Assembly: GCA_964468185.1 (NCBI GenBank)
Contig: CAYXTR010000012.1
Location: 1-64,000 of the forward strand
Direction: 5' to 3'
DNA from: JANQFV01 sp964468185
GTDB lineage: Bacteria; Planctomycetota; Phycisphaerae; UBA1845; Fen-1342
DNA: 64,000 bases
Shown piece by piece: positions 24,478 through 33,020 of the stretch. The notes below the pieces were generated by a model. That model was not told where the DNA came from and searched no databases. It worked only from the letters and a program-made list of their open reading frames with translations. Both the position numbers and the translations under genes were made by a program. The number at the start of each line of letters is the position of its first letter. Positions within the stretch are counted from its first letter, which is position 1.

Positions 24478-27400
24478 TTAGAACCCTGTAAGCAGGCTTA
24501 CGAATGCGTTGATGTCGTTGAAGTCGGCGGACCCGTCGCGGTTTACATCGGCCAGATGCGCGTCGCAGTCCGGGTATTCGATGGCGTAAACGTCGGGATT
24601 GACGATGGCGTCGACGAAAGGACTGATATCGTCCAAGTCGATGGTTCCGTCACAGTTGAGGTCGCCGGGCTGCGGGCCGTTATCGGGCAATTCACCATTG
24701 AGAAATGCCTCGAGGTCGGCGAAGTCGAGCACGCCGTCCTCGTTGAGGTCGGCGGGTACGAGGTTTGCGAGGCCCCGGGCGATGAGTTCGTCCACGGTTA
24801 TCGACGTGACGGGTTCGACCAGGTCTGTGAGGGGTGATAATGACGCACAGCAGGGGAGGTCGCCGATTTCGAGGATGTTGGCCTGGATGAACGAGAAGTC
24901 GGCGACATCCACGACGCCGTCGCCGTTGAGGTCGGCGTGCGGGAACGGCGTTTCGCAATCGGGGTCGCTATAGGCGTGGCCCCAACGGGTGATGTAGACG
25001 CCGAAGTCGAGGATGTCGATGACGTCCTGCGTTTCCTCGCCCAGGTCGTTGAACAGGTCGCCCTGGATGAGCTGGCTGGGGCCGGTGAAGTCGGCGACGT
25101 ATGCACCGTCTACGATGGAGAATCCGGCGCCGTCGTCGAGGCGGCGACGGAGGCTGTGGAGTTCGTCGTCGACCATGACGCATTCATAAATGTCGCAGTC
25201 GACGAGCACGGGGACGCTCGCGGCCAGGCCGTTCGTGAAAGTGACTTGCTGCTCGACGGAGGTGCTGGCGCCGTCACAGTCGACGAGCCAGAACTTGAGG
25301 CAGCGGGCGAACGTCTCGCCGGACCAGGCGCCGTCAAGCTGGACGTCGACGATCAGGGCGTTCTTGTCGAGTACGGTGATGGGGAAAGTGCAGCTTGTGT
25401 CATCGGTGTTATTGCATGCATCGACGGTGCTGACGGTGACGGCGTGAGTGCCGACGGGGAAGTTGTAGCTGGTGTTGGTAATGGTGGCGTCGATGACGGC
25501 GTCGTTATCGACGTCGATGAGGTATTCGACGATCGGGTCGGTGTCGCAGTTATCAATGACGGTAGGCGCCGTCCATTCGACGAGTGCTTCACAAAGGCCG
25601 GCCGTGGCGGGGACTTCGATTGCCGTTGGGCAATCGGAAATGGCCGGAGGGGTGAGATCGGCAACGGTAACCGTCTGCGATGAGACGAGCGTTGCGGTAA
25701 GGGACTCGATGCGGCCCCACTGGGCAGTCGATTCGTAGCCAGGTTCGGGGGCGGGATAGTCTGCCGGCGGTGTCGCACCATTGCCGTCCAGCCGAGCAAT
25801 TCCGATGAGGATGATGCCCAGGTCTTCGGCGGGAAGGGCGGCGTAGGTGACGGTTTCGTTCCAGGTCAATTGGAGGTCCAGCTCTCCGTTGACGTAGACG
25901 TGGTGGGTGTAGTGGATATGCTGCACGACCTCGGCGGTTACGTCGTTGCCGCCCCACAAGCTGGCGGCGAGCCAGAGGGTGCCGCCGGCGTAGGGGGTGC
26001 GCCAGACGATTTCGCCGTTACCGTTGGGGTCGCCGCTGTACGTATCCTCGATCAGTTCAGGTTGTGCAGTGCGGATCACGCTGGCGAGTTCCCACTCGGT
26101 GGCGAGGGTGTTGCCGTCCCAACTGGCGGCATGCACGGCGCTACCGTCCGGCGGGCCGCCGGGACCATAGCTTTCGGTCCAGCGGCCGTTGATGGGGGCG
26201 GGGCCGGCGGAGCCGATAGCGTGGCCGTAGCAGTCGCGGGCGAAGAGCGTGACTTCGACGTCGGCACTGCAATCGGCGAGGTTGGTTACGGGGATTTCGC
26301 CGTCAATGGTGACCGTGTCGGAGCCGGTCTTGTTGACCACGGGGGTGCCCAGATCGGCGGTTCCGGCTGCGAGCCGGGCGTCGATGATGACGTCGTCGTG
26401 AGGGATGCAGCAGTTGTCGGCGACGATGGCGTCGATGGTGACGGTACCGGCGCAGCTATTGTCGAGCGGGCCGCCGGTGACGGTGAAGCTGTCAAGCTGC
26501 GGGGCTTCGTCGTCGGTTACGGTTACGGGGATTTCGACCAGGCGCGTGTTACCGCAGGAATCGGCTGCGGTGATTTCGAGCACGGTGGTACCGACTTCGA
26601 AGGCATATGGATCGCTGAGCGGCGTACCATCGATTGAGTAGACGACGTCGATCGGCGTTTCACAGGCGTCGGTGGCGGTAGCGAGGGGCAGGCTCAGTTC
26701 GGCTGAGCAGAGACCGGCGTCGGCGGAGGCGGAAATCGTGGGGGTATCGGTGGTGATGAAGTCGATGTCGAGTATGCCGGCGTCGCCGGTGGCGAAGGCG
26801 AGGACGGTGGCGACGCTGGAGCCGCCGGTGGCACCCATGCGCAGTTCGTCGACGTCGGCGACGACATTGGTCCACTTGGTGTTCCAGGTTGGGTCGCTGG
26901 CGCTGTCGCCGTTGATATTCGTCCAGCGTGTGGCATCGGAGAAATCGACGACGAGCGATGACCATTCATTGTTGCGGAGTTGGGTGGCATCGAGATAGGC
27001 GTCGATACCGGCGGGCGCGCCGGTGTAGAACCAGTAGTCGTCCTCGACGACGTCGCCGCTGCCTTTGATGTAGATGCTGAAGCCGGGGTTCCACATGGGG
27101 TTGTCGCCGAGGTCCAACAAGAAATCGGCGGCCTGGAATTGCTGGCCGGCGGGCAGGTCTGGCTTGTAGAGGCGGGCCTGGAGGCGCAGCGTGCGGCCGG
27201 TGAGGTCGCCGAGCAATGCCCCGTCGTAGGCGTTGCCGGTGTCGAGGGCGCGGGTGGTGCGCAGGTAGTTGAAGACGTCTGCGGTGGGGCAGGTGGACGC
27301 GGGCACGGGGGCCGAGATGAAGCCGGTGTTGTAGGTCGGCGTGCCGAAGATCCAGGTGCCGGGCTCACCGGTGTCGCAATCCCACGGACCGGTGCGGTGT

Positions 27401-28341
27401 TCCCAGAGGGTGCTCGTATCGGCATCGAAGTCGTCGATGAGGGGATCGAGGAGGGTGTCCTCGATGACGATTGCGGGCGCGGTGGTGTCGCTGAGCGTGG
27501 CGGACCAGGAGAAGGTCGTCGCGGCGTTACCACAACAGTCGAGGGCGTCGACGTCGATGGCGAATGTCACGTCACAGCCGGCGTCGTGGGTTACGAGGAT
27601 AGTGCCCACAATGGAGATCGTGTTTCCGTCGAGGGTGGTGCTCAGGGTGCTGTCGTCGTATGTGCCGTTGGTGATGGTGTAGGTGATATCAAGGCCGTCC
27701 GAGGTGAGGCAGCAGGTATCCGCGACGGTGAGGTCGACGTTTACGATGCTTTGGCAGCTGGCATTGAGGTGGCCCGCGTAGGCGTCGCTGATGGTGCCGG
27801 TGAGCGTGGGTGGGTCGCTTTCGCCGATGAAGATGGGCCCGAGGTCGTTTTGTGTCAGGTTGACGGTCTGGATGTTGACCGGGTCGCCGGCGAGCATTGC
27901 GGAAAGGCGGTTCCGCAGTGGCGGTTCGTCGGCACGAAACTGAACGAGGTCGGCGACGTTACAGACGGGGGTGTCGGCGGTGAATGTGATGATGGCCATG
28001 GTGCCGCTGAGGGCGCCTTGGCCGGGAGGGTCTGGCGGCACGCCGACAAGAACGTTGATGGATTCGCCGTTGACCTGCGATTCGATCAGTTCGGTCCAGA
28101 CGGTGTCGGCGGCGCTGACTGTGTCGAGTGAGAGGACGGTTGAGTCGAAGTTCAGGAGGAACTGGCCGCCAGTGACTTCGTCGACGCCGGTGACGTCTGA
28201 GAGGTCGATTGTAACGGTCACGGTGCCGCCGGTGGGATAGCAGGTGCTATCGGGCGTGAGTGACACGGTGGCCTGCTGAGCTGTAGCGGCGGTGACGAAC
28301 AGGCTGGTGATGAGCAGTGGGGCCCACGAATAGCGTGACAT
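24478..28341 (-). CDS. Very large secreted multidomain protein with cohesin-like, HYR-like and multiple dockerin-like modules
   Basis: A 1287-residue exported protein. The signal peptide is WAPLLITSLFVTAATAQ. An N-terminal cohesin-like domain covers about residues 20-165 (GGQFLLNFDSTVLSLDTVSA). Several HYR or Ig-like domains follow, each with a conserved Cys and phrases such as TATDACETPIDVVYSIDGT, AADSCGNTRLVEIPVTVTD and TVIDNCDTDPIVEYLID, with a laminin-G or carbohydrate-binding-like insert near 320-500. The C-terminal 250 residues contain at least three stretches with paired dockerin-type calcium loops (ADLNGDGVVDVADFSF, ADLNEDGVLDFADLEAF, GDLNCDGTIDLDDISPF, ADVNRDGSADFNDINAF). Likely a surface or matrix protein. 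ATG at 28341 has GGAGGG; the frame extends to 28452 without support. Confidence 0.78.
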   Translation of the reverse strand: MSRYSWAPLLITSLFVTAATAQQATVSLTPDSTCYPTGGTVTVTIDLSDVTGVDEVTGGQFLLNFDSTVLSLDTVSAADTVWTELIESQVNGESINVLVGVPPDPPGQGALSGTMAIITFTADTPVCNVADLVQFRADEPPLRNRLSAMLAGDPVNIQTVNLTQNDLGPIFIGESDPPTLTGTISDAYAGHLNASCQSIVNVDLTVADTCCLTSDGLDITYTITNGTYDDSTLSTTLDGNTISIVGTILVTHDAGCDVTFAIDVDALDCCGNAATTFSWSATLSDTTAPAIVIEDTLLDPLIDDFDADTSTLWEHRTGPWDCDTGEPGTWIFGTPTYNTGFISAPVPASTCPTADVFNYLRTTRALDTGNAYDGALLGDLTGRTLRLQARLYKPDLPAGQQFQAADFLLDLGDNPMWNPGFSIYIKGSGDVVEDDYWFYTGAPAGIDAYLDATQLRNNEWSSLVVDFSDATRWTNINGDSASDPTWNTKWTNVVADVDELRMGATGGSSVATVLAFATGDAGILDIDFITTDTPTISASADAGLCSAELSLPLATATDACETPIDVVYSIDGTPLSDPYAFEVGTTVLEITAADSCGNTRLVEIPVTVTDDEAPQLDSFTVTGGPLDNSCAGTVTIDAIVADNCCIPHDDVIIDARLAAGTADLGTPVVNKTGSDTVTIDGEIPVTNLADCSADVEVTLFARDCYGHAIGSAGPAPINGRWTESYGPGGPPDGSAVHAASWDGNTLATEWELASVIRTAQPELIEDTYSGDPNGNGEIVWRTPYAGGTLWLAASLWGGNDVTAEVVQHIHYTHHVYVNGELDLQLTWNETVTYAALPAEDLGIILIGIARLDGNGATPPADYPAPEPGYESTAQWGRIESLTATLVSSQTVTVADLTPPAISDCPTAIEVPATAGLCEALVEWTAPTVIDNCDTDPIVEYLIDVDNDAVIDATITNTSYNFPVGTHAVTVSTVDACNNTDDTSCTFPITVLDKNALIVDVQLDGAWSGETFARCLKFWLVDCDGASTSVEQQVTFTNGLAASVPVLVDCDIYECVMVDDELHSLRRRLDDGAGFSIVDGAYVADFTGPSQLIQGDLFNDLGEETQDVIDILDFGVYITRWGHAYSDPDCETPFPHADLNGDGVVDVADFSFIQANILEIGDLPCCASLSPLTDLVEPVTSITVDELIARGLANLVPADLNEDGVLDFADLEAFLNGELPDNGPQPGDLNCDGTIDLDDISPFVDAIVNPDVYAIEYPDCDAHLADVNRDGSADFNDINAFVSLLTGF

Positions 28342-28847
28342 ACGAGTCCCTCCAGGCGCGTGACGTTTCACATTTGTGCCAGCGAGGTTGGCTGGCGCGG
28401 AATTGGTGTGTTGGTATGGAGCGGTGCCGGTGTATGGCCCCATCCTATCCACCTCCTGGTGCTGCCGCCCGCGGGTTCAGGGCGAAGTGGCCCGGTCTGT
28501 TGGCGACGGGGGGGCGGCAACGCGAGTCAGGTTACAGTGTAGCGAGGATGAGGGTGAGCAGCAAAGGTTTGAGTTCTCTAATGAAGCTGTTTATGTAGTC
28601 GTTTGCGTTGTGTAGTCCGATAATGAACCGGTCCCGTCGGCGGCAGGCGTTAAGGGGATATGAGCATCCTGTTTGTATTGATTAGGTCCGCGTAAAAACT
28701 GTGGTGCTGCTCGGCTTCGTGGCTTTTTGCGCTTGACGGGGGTGCGGCCGGTGGGGTAGAACATAGGTCGTATCGAAGTGCATCCACTGGGGATGCCCAG
28801 TTAATGGAGTGGAGCAGAAGGCACCTTTTATAAGGAAGGGGAGTAAC
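28342..28847. other. Divergent intergenic region of the exoprotein island
   Basis: About 500 bases holding promoters for the large minus-strand protein and for the plus-strand PEP-CTERM pair. No gene-like frame and no clear -35/-10 pair were identified. AAGGAAGGGGAG at 28832-28843 is the ribosome binding site of the gene that starts at 28848. Confidence 0.4.
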
Positions 28848-29624
28848 GTGGATAGAAGAGTCAGGGGAGGATGGAAAGCGGTCGCAGTTCTCAGTCTGTG
28901 TGCGCTTGTTGTGCCCTTTGTTGCTGCATCTGAGTTGAGTGATGTGGTGCTGACGATTGAGGCGAGCAATGCCTCGCGTGCCACGGGCATGATCGAGATT
29001 TACCAGAGTGATGGTTGGTGGGAGGGTGATACCTTCTATTGGCAGGCTGAGAATGACCTGCAAATCACCGACCCGGACACGGGCGAGATCATCGGGACGT
29101 TCCTGTCGTCGGCGGCCTTGACGTCGTACGTCGTTCCGAATGGGACGCGCTCGAATCCGCAAGTGAATCTCGGGTTTGCGATGTCGGCAGGTGACGAGCC
29201 GACGACCTTCACCGTTCAGTCGGCGCTGCTGACGCTGGATCCGCAGTATGTGAATCCGGACGGCAAGGCTGACGCCGCGATCAGTGTTACCGATTTTGGC
29301 GGTAACGGTGACGGCGCGGAGTTGATCGGTCAAGGCCCGAATGGTGGTGCGTTCCTGGCCGAGTACAACGGGTTTGTGCCCGGTGGTACGACCTTTGACG
29401 AGGGCATCGAGTCCATCGTCGCGGACGCCTGGGGCACCGAGACGGGTGAGAGCCACAGCGGGTGGCTGCCGATCAATGACACAGTTGTCGACATGAGCAC
29501 GCAGATCAGCTTTACGTTGACGCCCGGCGATTCGGCCAGTGGCACGTCGAGCTTCCAGGTCGTTCCTGAGCCGACGGGTCTGTTGCTGCTGCTGGCGGGC
29601 CTTGGGCTCGTCCGTCGCCGTTAA
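28848..29624 (+). CDS. PEP-CTERM protein, paralogue 1 of a tandem pair
   Basis: A 258-residue exported protein. The leader GWKAVAVLSLCALVVPFVAAS is a signal peptide. The mature domain has no family name I can give, but shares with the next gene the phrases A-x-Y-N-G-[FY]-x-P-[GA]-G-T-x-F, a preceding Asn/Asp-Gly-rich loop, and the end of the domain (SFTLTPGDSASGTSSF against AFTLTGSDQMSGQTSF). The C-terminus VVPEPTGLLLLLAGLGLVRRR is a PEP-CTERM signal. GTG at 28848 with AAGGAAGGGGAG upstream is preferred over ATG at 28809. Probably secreted and exosortase-processed; role in surface or matrix inferred. Confidence 0.78.
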   Translation: MDRRVRGGWKAVAVLSLCALVVPFVAASELSDVVLTIEASNASRATGMIEIYQSDGWWEGDTFYWQAENDLQITDPDTGEIIGTFLSSAALTSYVVPNGTRSNPQVNLGFAMSAGDEPTTFTVQSALLTLDPQYVNPDGKADAAISVTDFGGNGDGAELIGQGPNGGAFLAEYNGFVPGGTTFDEGIESIVADAWGTETGESHSGWLPINDTVVDMSTQISFTLTPGDSASGTSSFQVVPEPTGLLLLLAGLGLVRRR

Positions 29625-29746
29625 TTGAAGGTTTCTTGCGATGTTGGCCGCTCAGGTGGCAATCAGCGACGGCTGGTCGTCGCTTCCTGAGCGGCTGACG
29701 GCGAGGAAAGAAGAGGCCACGCATGCGTGCGGAGGGAGATAGCAAG

Positions 29747-30529
29747 ATGATGAAGAGGAGTTGGGTGATGCTCTGCGCGGCGCTATTGGTCGGCCTGTTG
29801 GTCGCACCGATGGCGAGTGCGGACATCTCGGAGACCATTTTCAACCTGGCGGTGACGAACACGAACGGCAGTTCGGCCACGTTTTCGGTGCCGTCCACAG
29901 CGCTGGAGCCGGATCCTGGCACCGGTGGTTACATCTGGGAGTTGGAGTTTGCCGAGGAGCTTTGGGATTTCAACAATAACGATCTAGTTGCCACGCTGAA
30001 TCAGGCGACGGTTCGGATTGTGGAGGACTCGAACAGCTTCCCGCGGATCATTTCCAATTTCCAGATTAACAACGGTGAGGCGGATTCCGAGTTCCTGGTG
30101 GAGTCGCCGGTCGTTTCGTTCGACCCCATTCTGCCGGCGGCGTATTCGGAAGGGCGTGCAACGGCATCGTTCACGCTTACCGATCATAATGACGGGATTC
30201 CAGCGGAGTTGGCGGGCCTCGATCCTGACAACGGGCTGGGGATCTTCACGGCCTACTACAACGGCTATCCCGCCGGGACGGAGTTTGCGAACCTGGTGGC
30301 GTACATGTCGGTGGACAATGGCGGCTCGGAATCAGCGAGTCAGGCGTTCCCGCCGGTCGGTACCTGGGCGCCGATTGGTGTGGACGTGAACGACATATCC
30401 TTCAATAACGCCTTTACGCTCACTGGTTCTGATCAGATGAGCGGCCAGACCAGCTTCATGGTTACTCCGGAGCCGGGTGCCTTGATGCTGCTGGGAGTCG
30501 GGTTGGCGTTCCTGGCGCGTCGTCGCTAG
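29747..30529 (+). CDS. PEP-CTERM protein, paralogue 2 of a tandem pair
   Basis: A 260-residue exported protein. MKRSWVMLCAALLVGLLVAPMASA is a signal peptide. The domain of about 210 residues is a diverged copy of the preceding gene product, with AYYNGYPAGTEF and the shared closing strand before the tail VTPEPGALMLLGVGLAFLARRR, a PEP-CTERM signal. The ATG at 29747 follows GGAGGGAGA; another ATG at 29723 lies upstream without a site. The gap to paralogue 1 is 122 bases and a strong terminator follows, so both may form one transcript. Confidence 0.78.
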   Translation: MMKRSWVMLCAALLVGLLVAPMASADISETIFNLAVTNTNGSSATFSVPSTALEPDPGTGGYIWELEFAEELWDFNNNDLVATLNQATVRIVEDSNSFPRIISNFQINNGEADSEFLVESPVVSFDPILPAAYSEGRATASFTLTDHNDGIPAELAGLDPDNGLGIFTAYYNGYPAGTEFANLVAYMSVDNGGSESASQAFPPVGTWAPIGVDVNDISFNNAFTLTGSDQMSGQTSFMVTPEPGALMLLGVGLAFLARRR

Positions 30530-30627
30530 GGAAGGAATGCTGCCGCGCTGACACATATACGTTCGCGTACTTCGCGTCATACGGTTTGGGGATGCGGAGC
30601 GCGGACGGTACAGAGGATAAGACACTC

Positions 30628-30660
30628 CGGGGGGGCGAGTATCCCTTGCCCCCCCGTTTT
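30628..30660 (+). terminator. Rho-independent terminator after the PEP-CTERM pair
   Basis: A perfect 9-bp stem CGGGGGGGC (30628-30636) and GCCCCCCCG (30648-30656) with an 11-base loop is followed by TTTTGTTT. It lies 99 bases after the stop of paralogue 2. Confidence 0.85.
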
Positions 30661-30802
30661 GTTTGGTCCTTTGTTTTGACCCGCGGTGTAGAGGCAAGAG
30701 GGTAGGGATCGGCACGGAGGCCGTGTCGGAGTGGGTGTGCCCGGATGTAAGCGGGCGCATCAAGCACTGATAATCCACAACCTCGTTCCGTGAGACCGGA
30801 CC

Positions 30803-32413
30803 ATGCGGAGCAGCCTCGTTTCGTACGCTACATTTCATCAGTATCAATCCGCTTTGCAATTCGGCCTTAGTTGGTTCTTGGCGATCATTGCGCTGGGCGT
30901 GACACCGGCGGCGGTTGGTGATGGTGGTTACTATCAGGGACCTGCGTCGGTAGTGCTGACCGCCGCGGAGTTGCCGTCCGGTTATGACTTCGGGACGGTT
31001 ACGGATGTCGCGCTGCTCGATTTTGATACTGACGGGCGTCGAGACGTGGTGGCTGCGTGGTACGCGACGGACATCGAGAAGGTCTTTCCGCCGCGCCGCA
31101 TTCTGACACTGTTTCGCAACACGGGCGTGGGATTCGAGGTCTATCGCGAGTTTGATCTGTATATTCCCGACGAGAACATGCCGGCGTTGTCGGTGTTCTA
31201 TCAGGGCACGTCGGAGATTGCGGTAGGAGACTTTGACGGGGATGGCGATGATGATCTGGCCGTCTTTGCGTTCTTCGGCGATGAGATGTGGCTGATCGAG
31301 AACATGGGGGATGGGGATTTCGCAAAGTACTTGCGCTATCCATTCGATATCAACTCCTCGGGCATGTTCATCACGCCGCCGGAGGCGTTGGCAGCGGATT
31401 TTGATGGGGATGGCCGGGAGGAACTGGTCTATATCGCGGATCCGATTCACAAGTGGGATGGGTACGCGTTGCATTTCTGGAAGAGTGATGGCACGATCGC
31501 CGGGATGCACCGGGTATTCTGGGAGGGTGTCGGTCAAGCGCCGACGTTGTCTTGGCGGCGTGGTCTGGCCGTGGCGGACTTCGACGGGGATGGAATGTCG
31601 GATTTATGCTTCGGTGGTGAGAAGAACCCCTCGTACGAGGTGGGGCCGGTGTTGGTGTTCTGGCACGGGTTGGAGCTGGCGTCGGGGACATTTGCGGTGC
31701 ACTGTGAAGTGCCGACGGTGTATCCGTCGGATGTAATTGCGGTGCGACCCAACGCGCAGTGCCTGTCAGGTGTGCTGGTCTGCGATGTGCTGGGGCGAGA
31801 GATTGAGTATTGGGCGCACGCGTGTGCCGGAGAGGTTGATTTTACTCGGAAATCGGGTGAGACGGGGTATGCCGCCCTGCGTCCCGTGCGGGGCATGATC
31901 GGTGTGGCGGCGGATATTGATGGTGACGGTGATGCGGATCTGGTGACAAAGCAGCAGGTGGGGCGGGAGAGTGATCGCAATCAGATTGAGGTGACGACGG
32001 GTGCATCGCAGGGAGCGGTGTGGACGCGGGTAGAGCCTTCTCCGGTCGACACGTTGGGGTTTGTGGATGAGCACCGCAATCCGCTGCTGAGGCCGCGGAA
32101 TCTGGCAGTTGGCGATTTGGTGGGGAATACGCTACCTGAGGTCGTCGCCGGGTTTGGGCTGCGAATGACTGACCCGGATCTGGGGACGTTGGTGCTTGAG
32201 GTGGCAATTTGGGTGAATGGTTGTGTTGGTGATGCGGATCTGGATGGCGACGTGGACTTCGAGGACCTGGTTCTGATTGGTGCGGCGCTGGAGACGTGCG
32301 AGGGCGATCCGGATTACAGCCCGCTGGCGGACCTGGACAAGAATGGCTGTGTGACGCGCGACGACTGGCAGATTGCGGTCGACGACCTGGGGTGCAACGC
32401 GGCGGGGTATTGA
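30803..32413 (+). CDS. FG-GAP/VCBS-repeat exported protein with C-terminal dockerin-like calcium loops
   Basis: A 536-residue exported protein with a late signal peptide (hydrophobic LSWFLAIIALGVTPAAVG at about 23-40). Repeated calcium phrases mark FG-GAP/VCBS propeller blades: LLDFDTDGRRDVV, VGDFDGDGDDDLAV, AADFDGDGREEL, VADFDGDGMSDLC and ADIDGDGDADLV. The last 60 residues carry a dockerin-type pair, GDADLDGDVDFEDLVLIG and ADLDKNGCVTRDDWQIAVDDLGC. It resembles the protein at 2584-4110 in the propeller but is not lipidated. Likely surface or extracellular binding protein. Start at 30803 has no strong ribosome binding site, so the N-terminus is uncertain. Confidence 0.75.
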   Translation: MRSSLVSYATFHQYQSALQFGLSWFLAIIALGVTPAAVGDGGYYQGPASVVLTAAELPSGYDFGTVTDVALLDFDTDGRRDVVAAWYATDIEKVFPPRRILTLFRNTGVGFEVYREFDLYIPDENMPALSVFYQGTSEIAVGDFDGDGDDDLAVFAFFGDEMWLIENMGDGDFAKYLRYPFDINSSGMFITPPEALAADFDGDGREELVYIADPIHKWDGYALHFWKSDGTIAGMHRVFWEGVGQAPTLSWRRGLAVADFDGDGMSDLCFGGEKNPSYEVGPVLVFWHGLELASGTFAVHCEVPTVYPSDVIAVRPNAQCLSGVLVCDVLGREIEYWAHACAGEVDFTRKSGETGYAALRPVRGMIGVAADIDGDGDADLVTKQQVGRESDRNQIEVTTGASQGAVWTRVEPSPVDTLGFVDEHRNPLLRPRNLAVGDLVGNTLPEVVAGFGLRMTDPDLGTLVLEVAIWVNGCVGDADLDGDVDFEDLVLIGAALETCEGDPDYSPLADLDKNGCVTRDDWQIAVDDLGCNAAGY

Positions 32414-32483
32414 TTGGCGGCGTGTGGACGTTCTTCGACACGTGGATGATTGCGTCCTGCGCGTAGAAGCGACGCCGGGGTGT

Positions 32484-32897
32484 TCAGACCAGTAACTTGA
32501 TAATCATCAGGAGTCCCAGCAGACAGGTACTGAGGCCGACTGCGGCGCGGACTGTTGTTTCGGGCATGCGGCGGACGGTGATGGTGGCGACCAATCCGGT
32601 GGAGAACTCACTGAGCAGTACGGCGGGGACGATTTGCAGCGGATCGAATCCGCAGAGGAGTAGCACGGGGGTGAGTGTTGTGCCGTAGCCCATGCCGAGG
32701 GCCGAGTCGATGTACTCGCACACGAGGGCTGCGACGAAGACGAGGAGCACGAGCCAGGCGGGTAGTTCGCTGGCCATGCGGGGGAAGCAGCGCAGTGTTG
32801 GCAGGAAGTACTGTGCTGTGAAGGTGAGCAGCAGGATGCTCACGGCGACTGCCCAGACGAACAAGCGTCTGCGGATCTTCCGCGTCAACTCGCTCAA
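32484..32897 (-). CDS. Half-size TSUP (TauE/SafE-like) permease protein
   Basis: A 137-residue inner-membrane protein with about four hydrophobic segments (13-30, 47-62, 72-88, 118-136). EYIDSALGMGYGTTLTPVLLLCGFDPLQIVPAVLLSEFSTG is the hallmark of the N-terminal repeat of sulfite exporter TauE/SafE family transporters, which move sulfite, sulfoacetate or related organosulfur anions. Family members normally have two such repeats and 240-300 residues, so this copy has only one. It may work as a dimer or be a remnant of an internal deletion; the frame is intact. It follows hydF on the same strand after 123 bases and could be read with the hydrogenase operon. Confidence 0.7.
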   Translation of the reverse strand: MSELTRKIRRRLFVWAVAVSILLLTFTAQYFLPTLRCFPRMASELPAWLVLLVFVAALVCEYIDSALGMGYGTTLTPVLLLCGFDPLQIVPAVLLSEFSTGLVATITVRRMPETTVRAAVGLSTCLLGLLMIIKLLV

Positions 32898-33020
32898 GGC
32901 GTGTTTCTCCTCTTGCCGCAGTGGTCAGTATCTGCATAAGCTCGTAGCCTGGCAAGGGGACGGTCCTCAACGAAGGTGCACAACGTTGGCCCCCATAAGC
33001 TAATCTGCGCTGAAGTCGTG

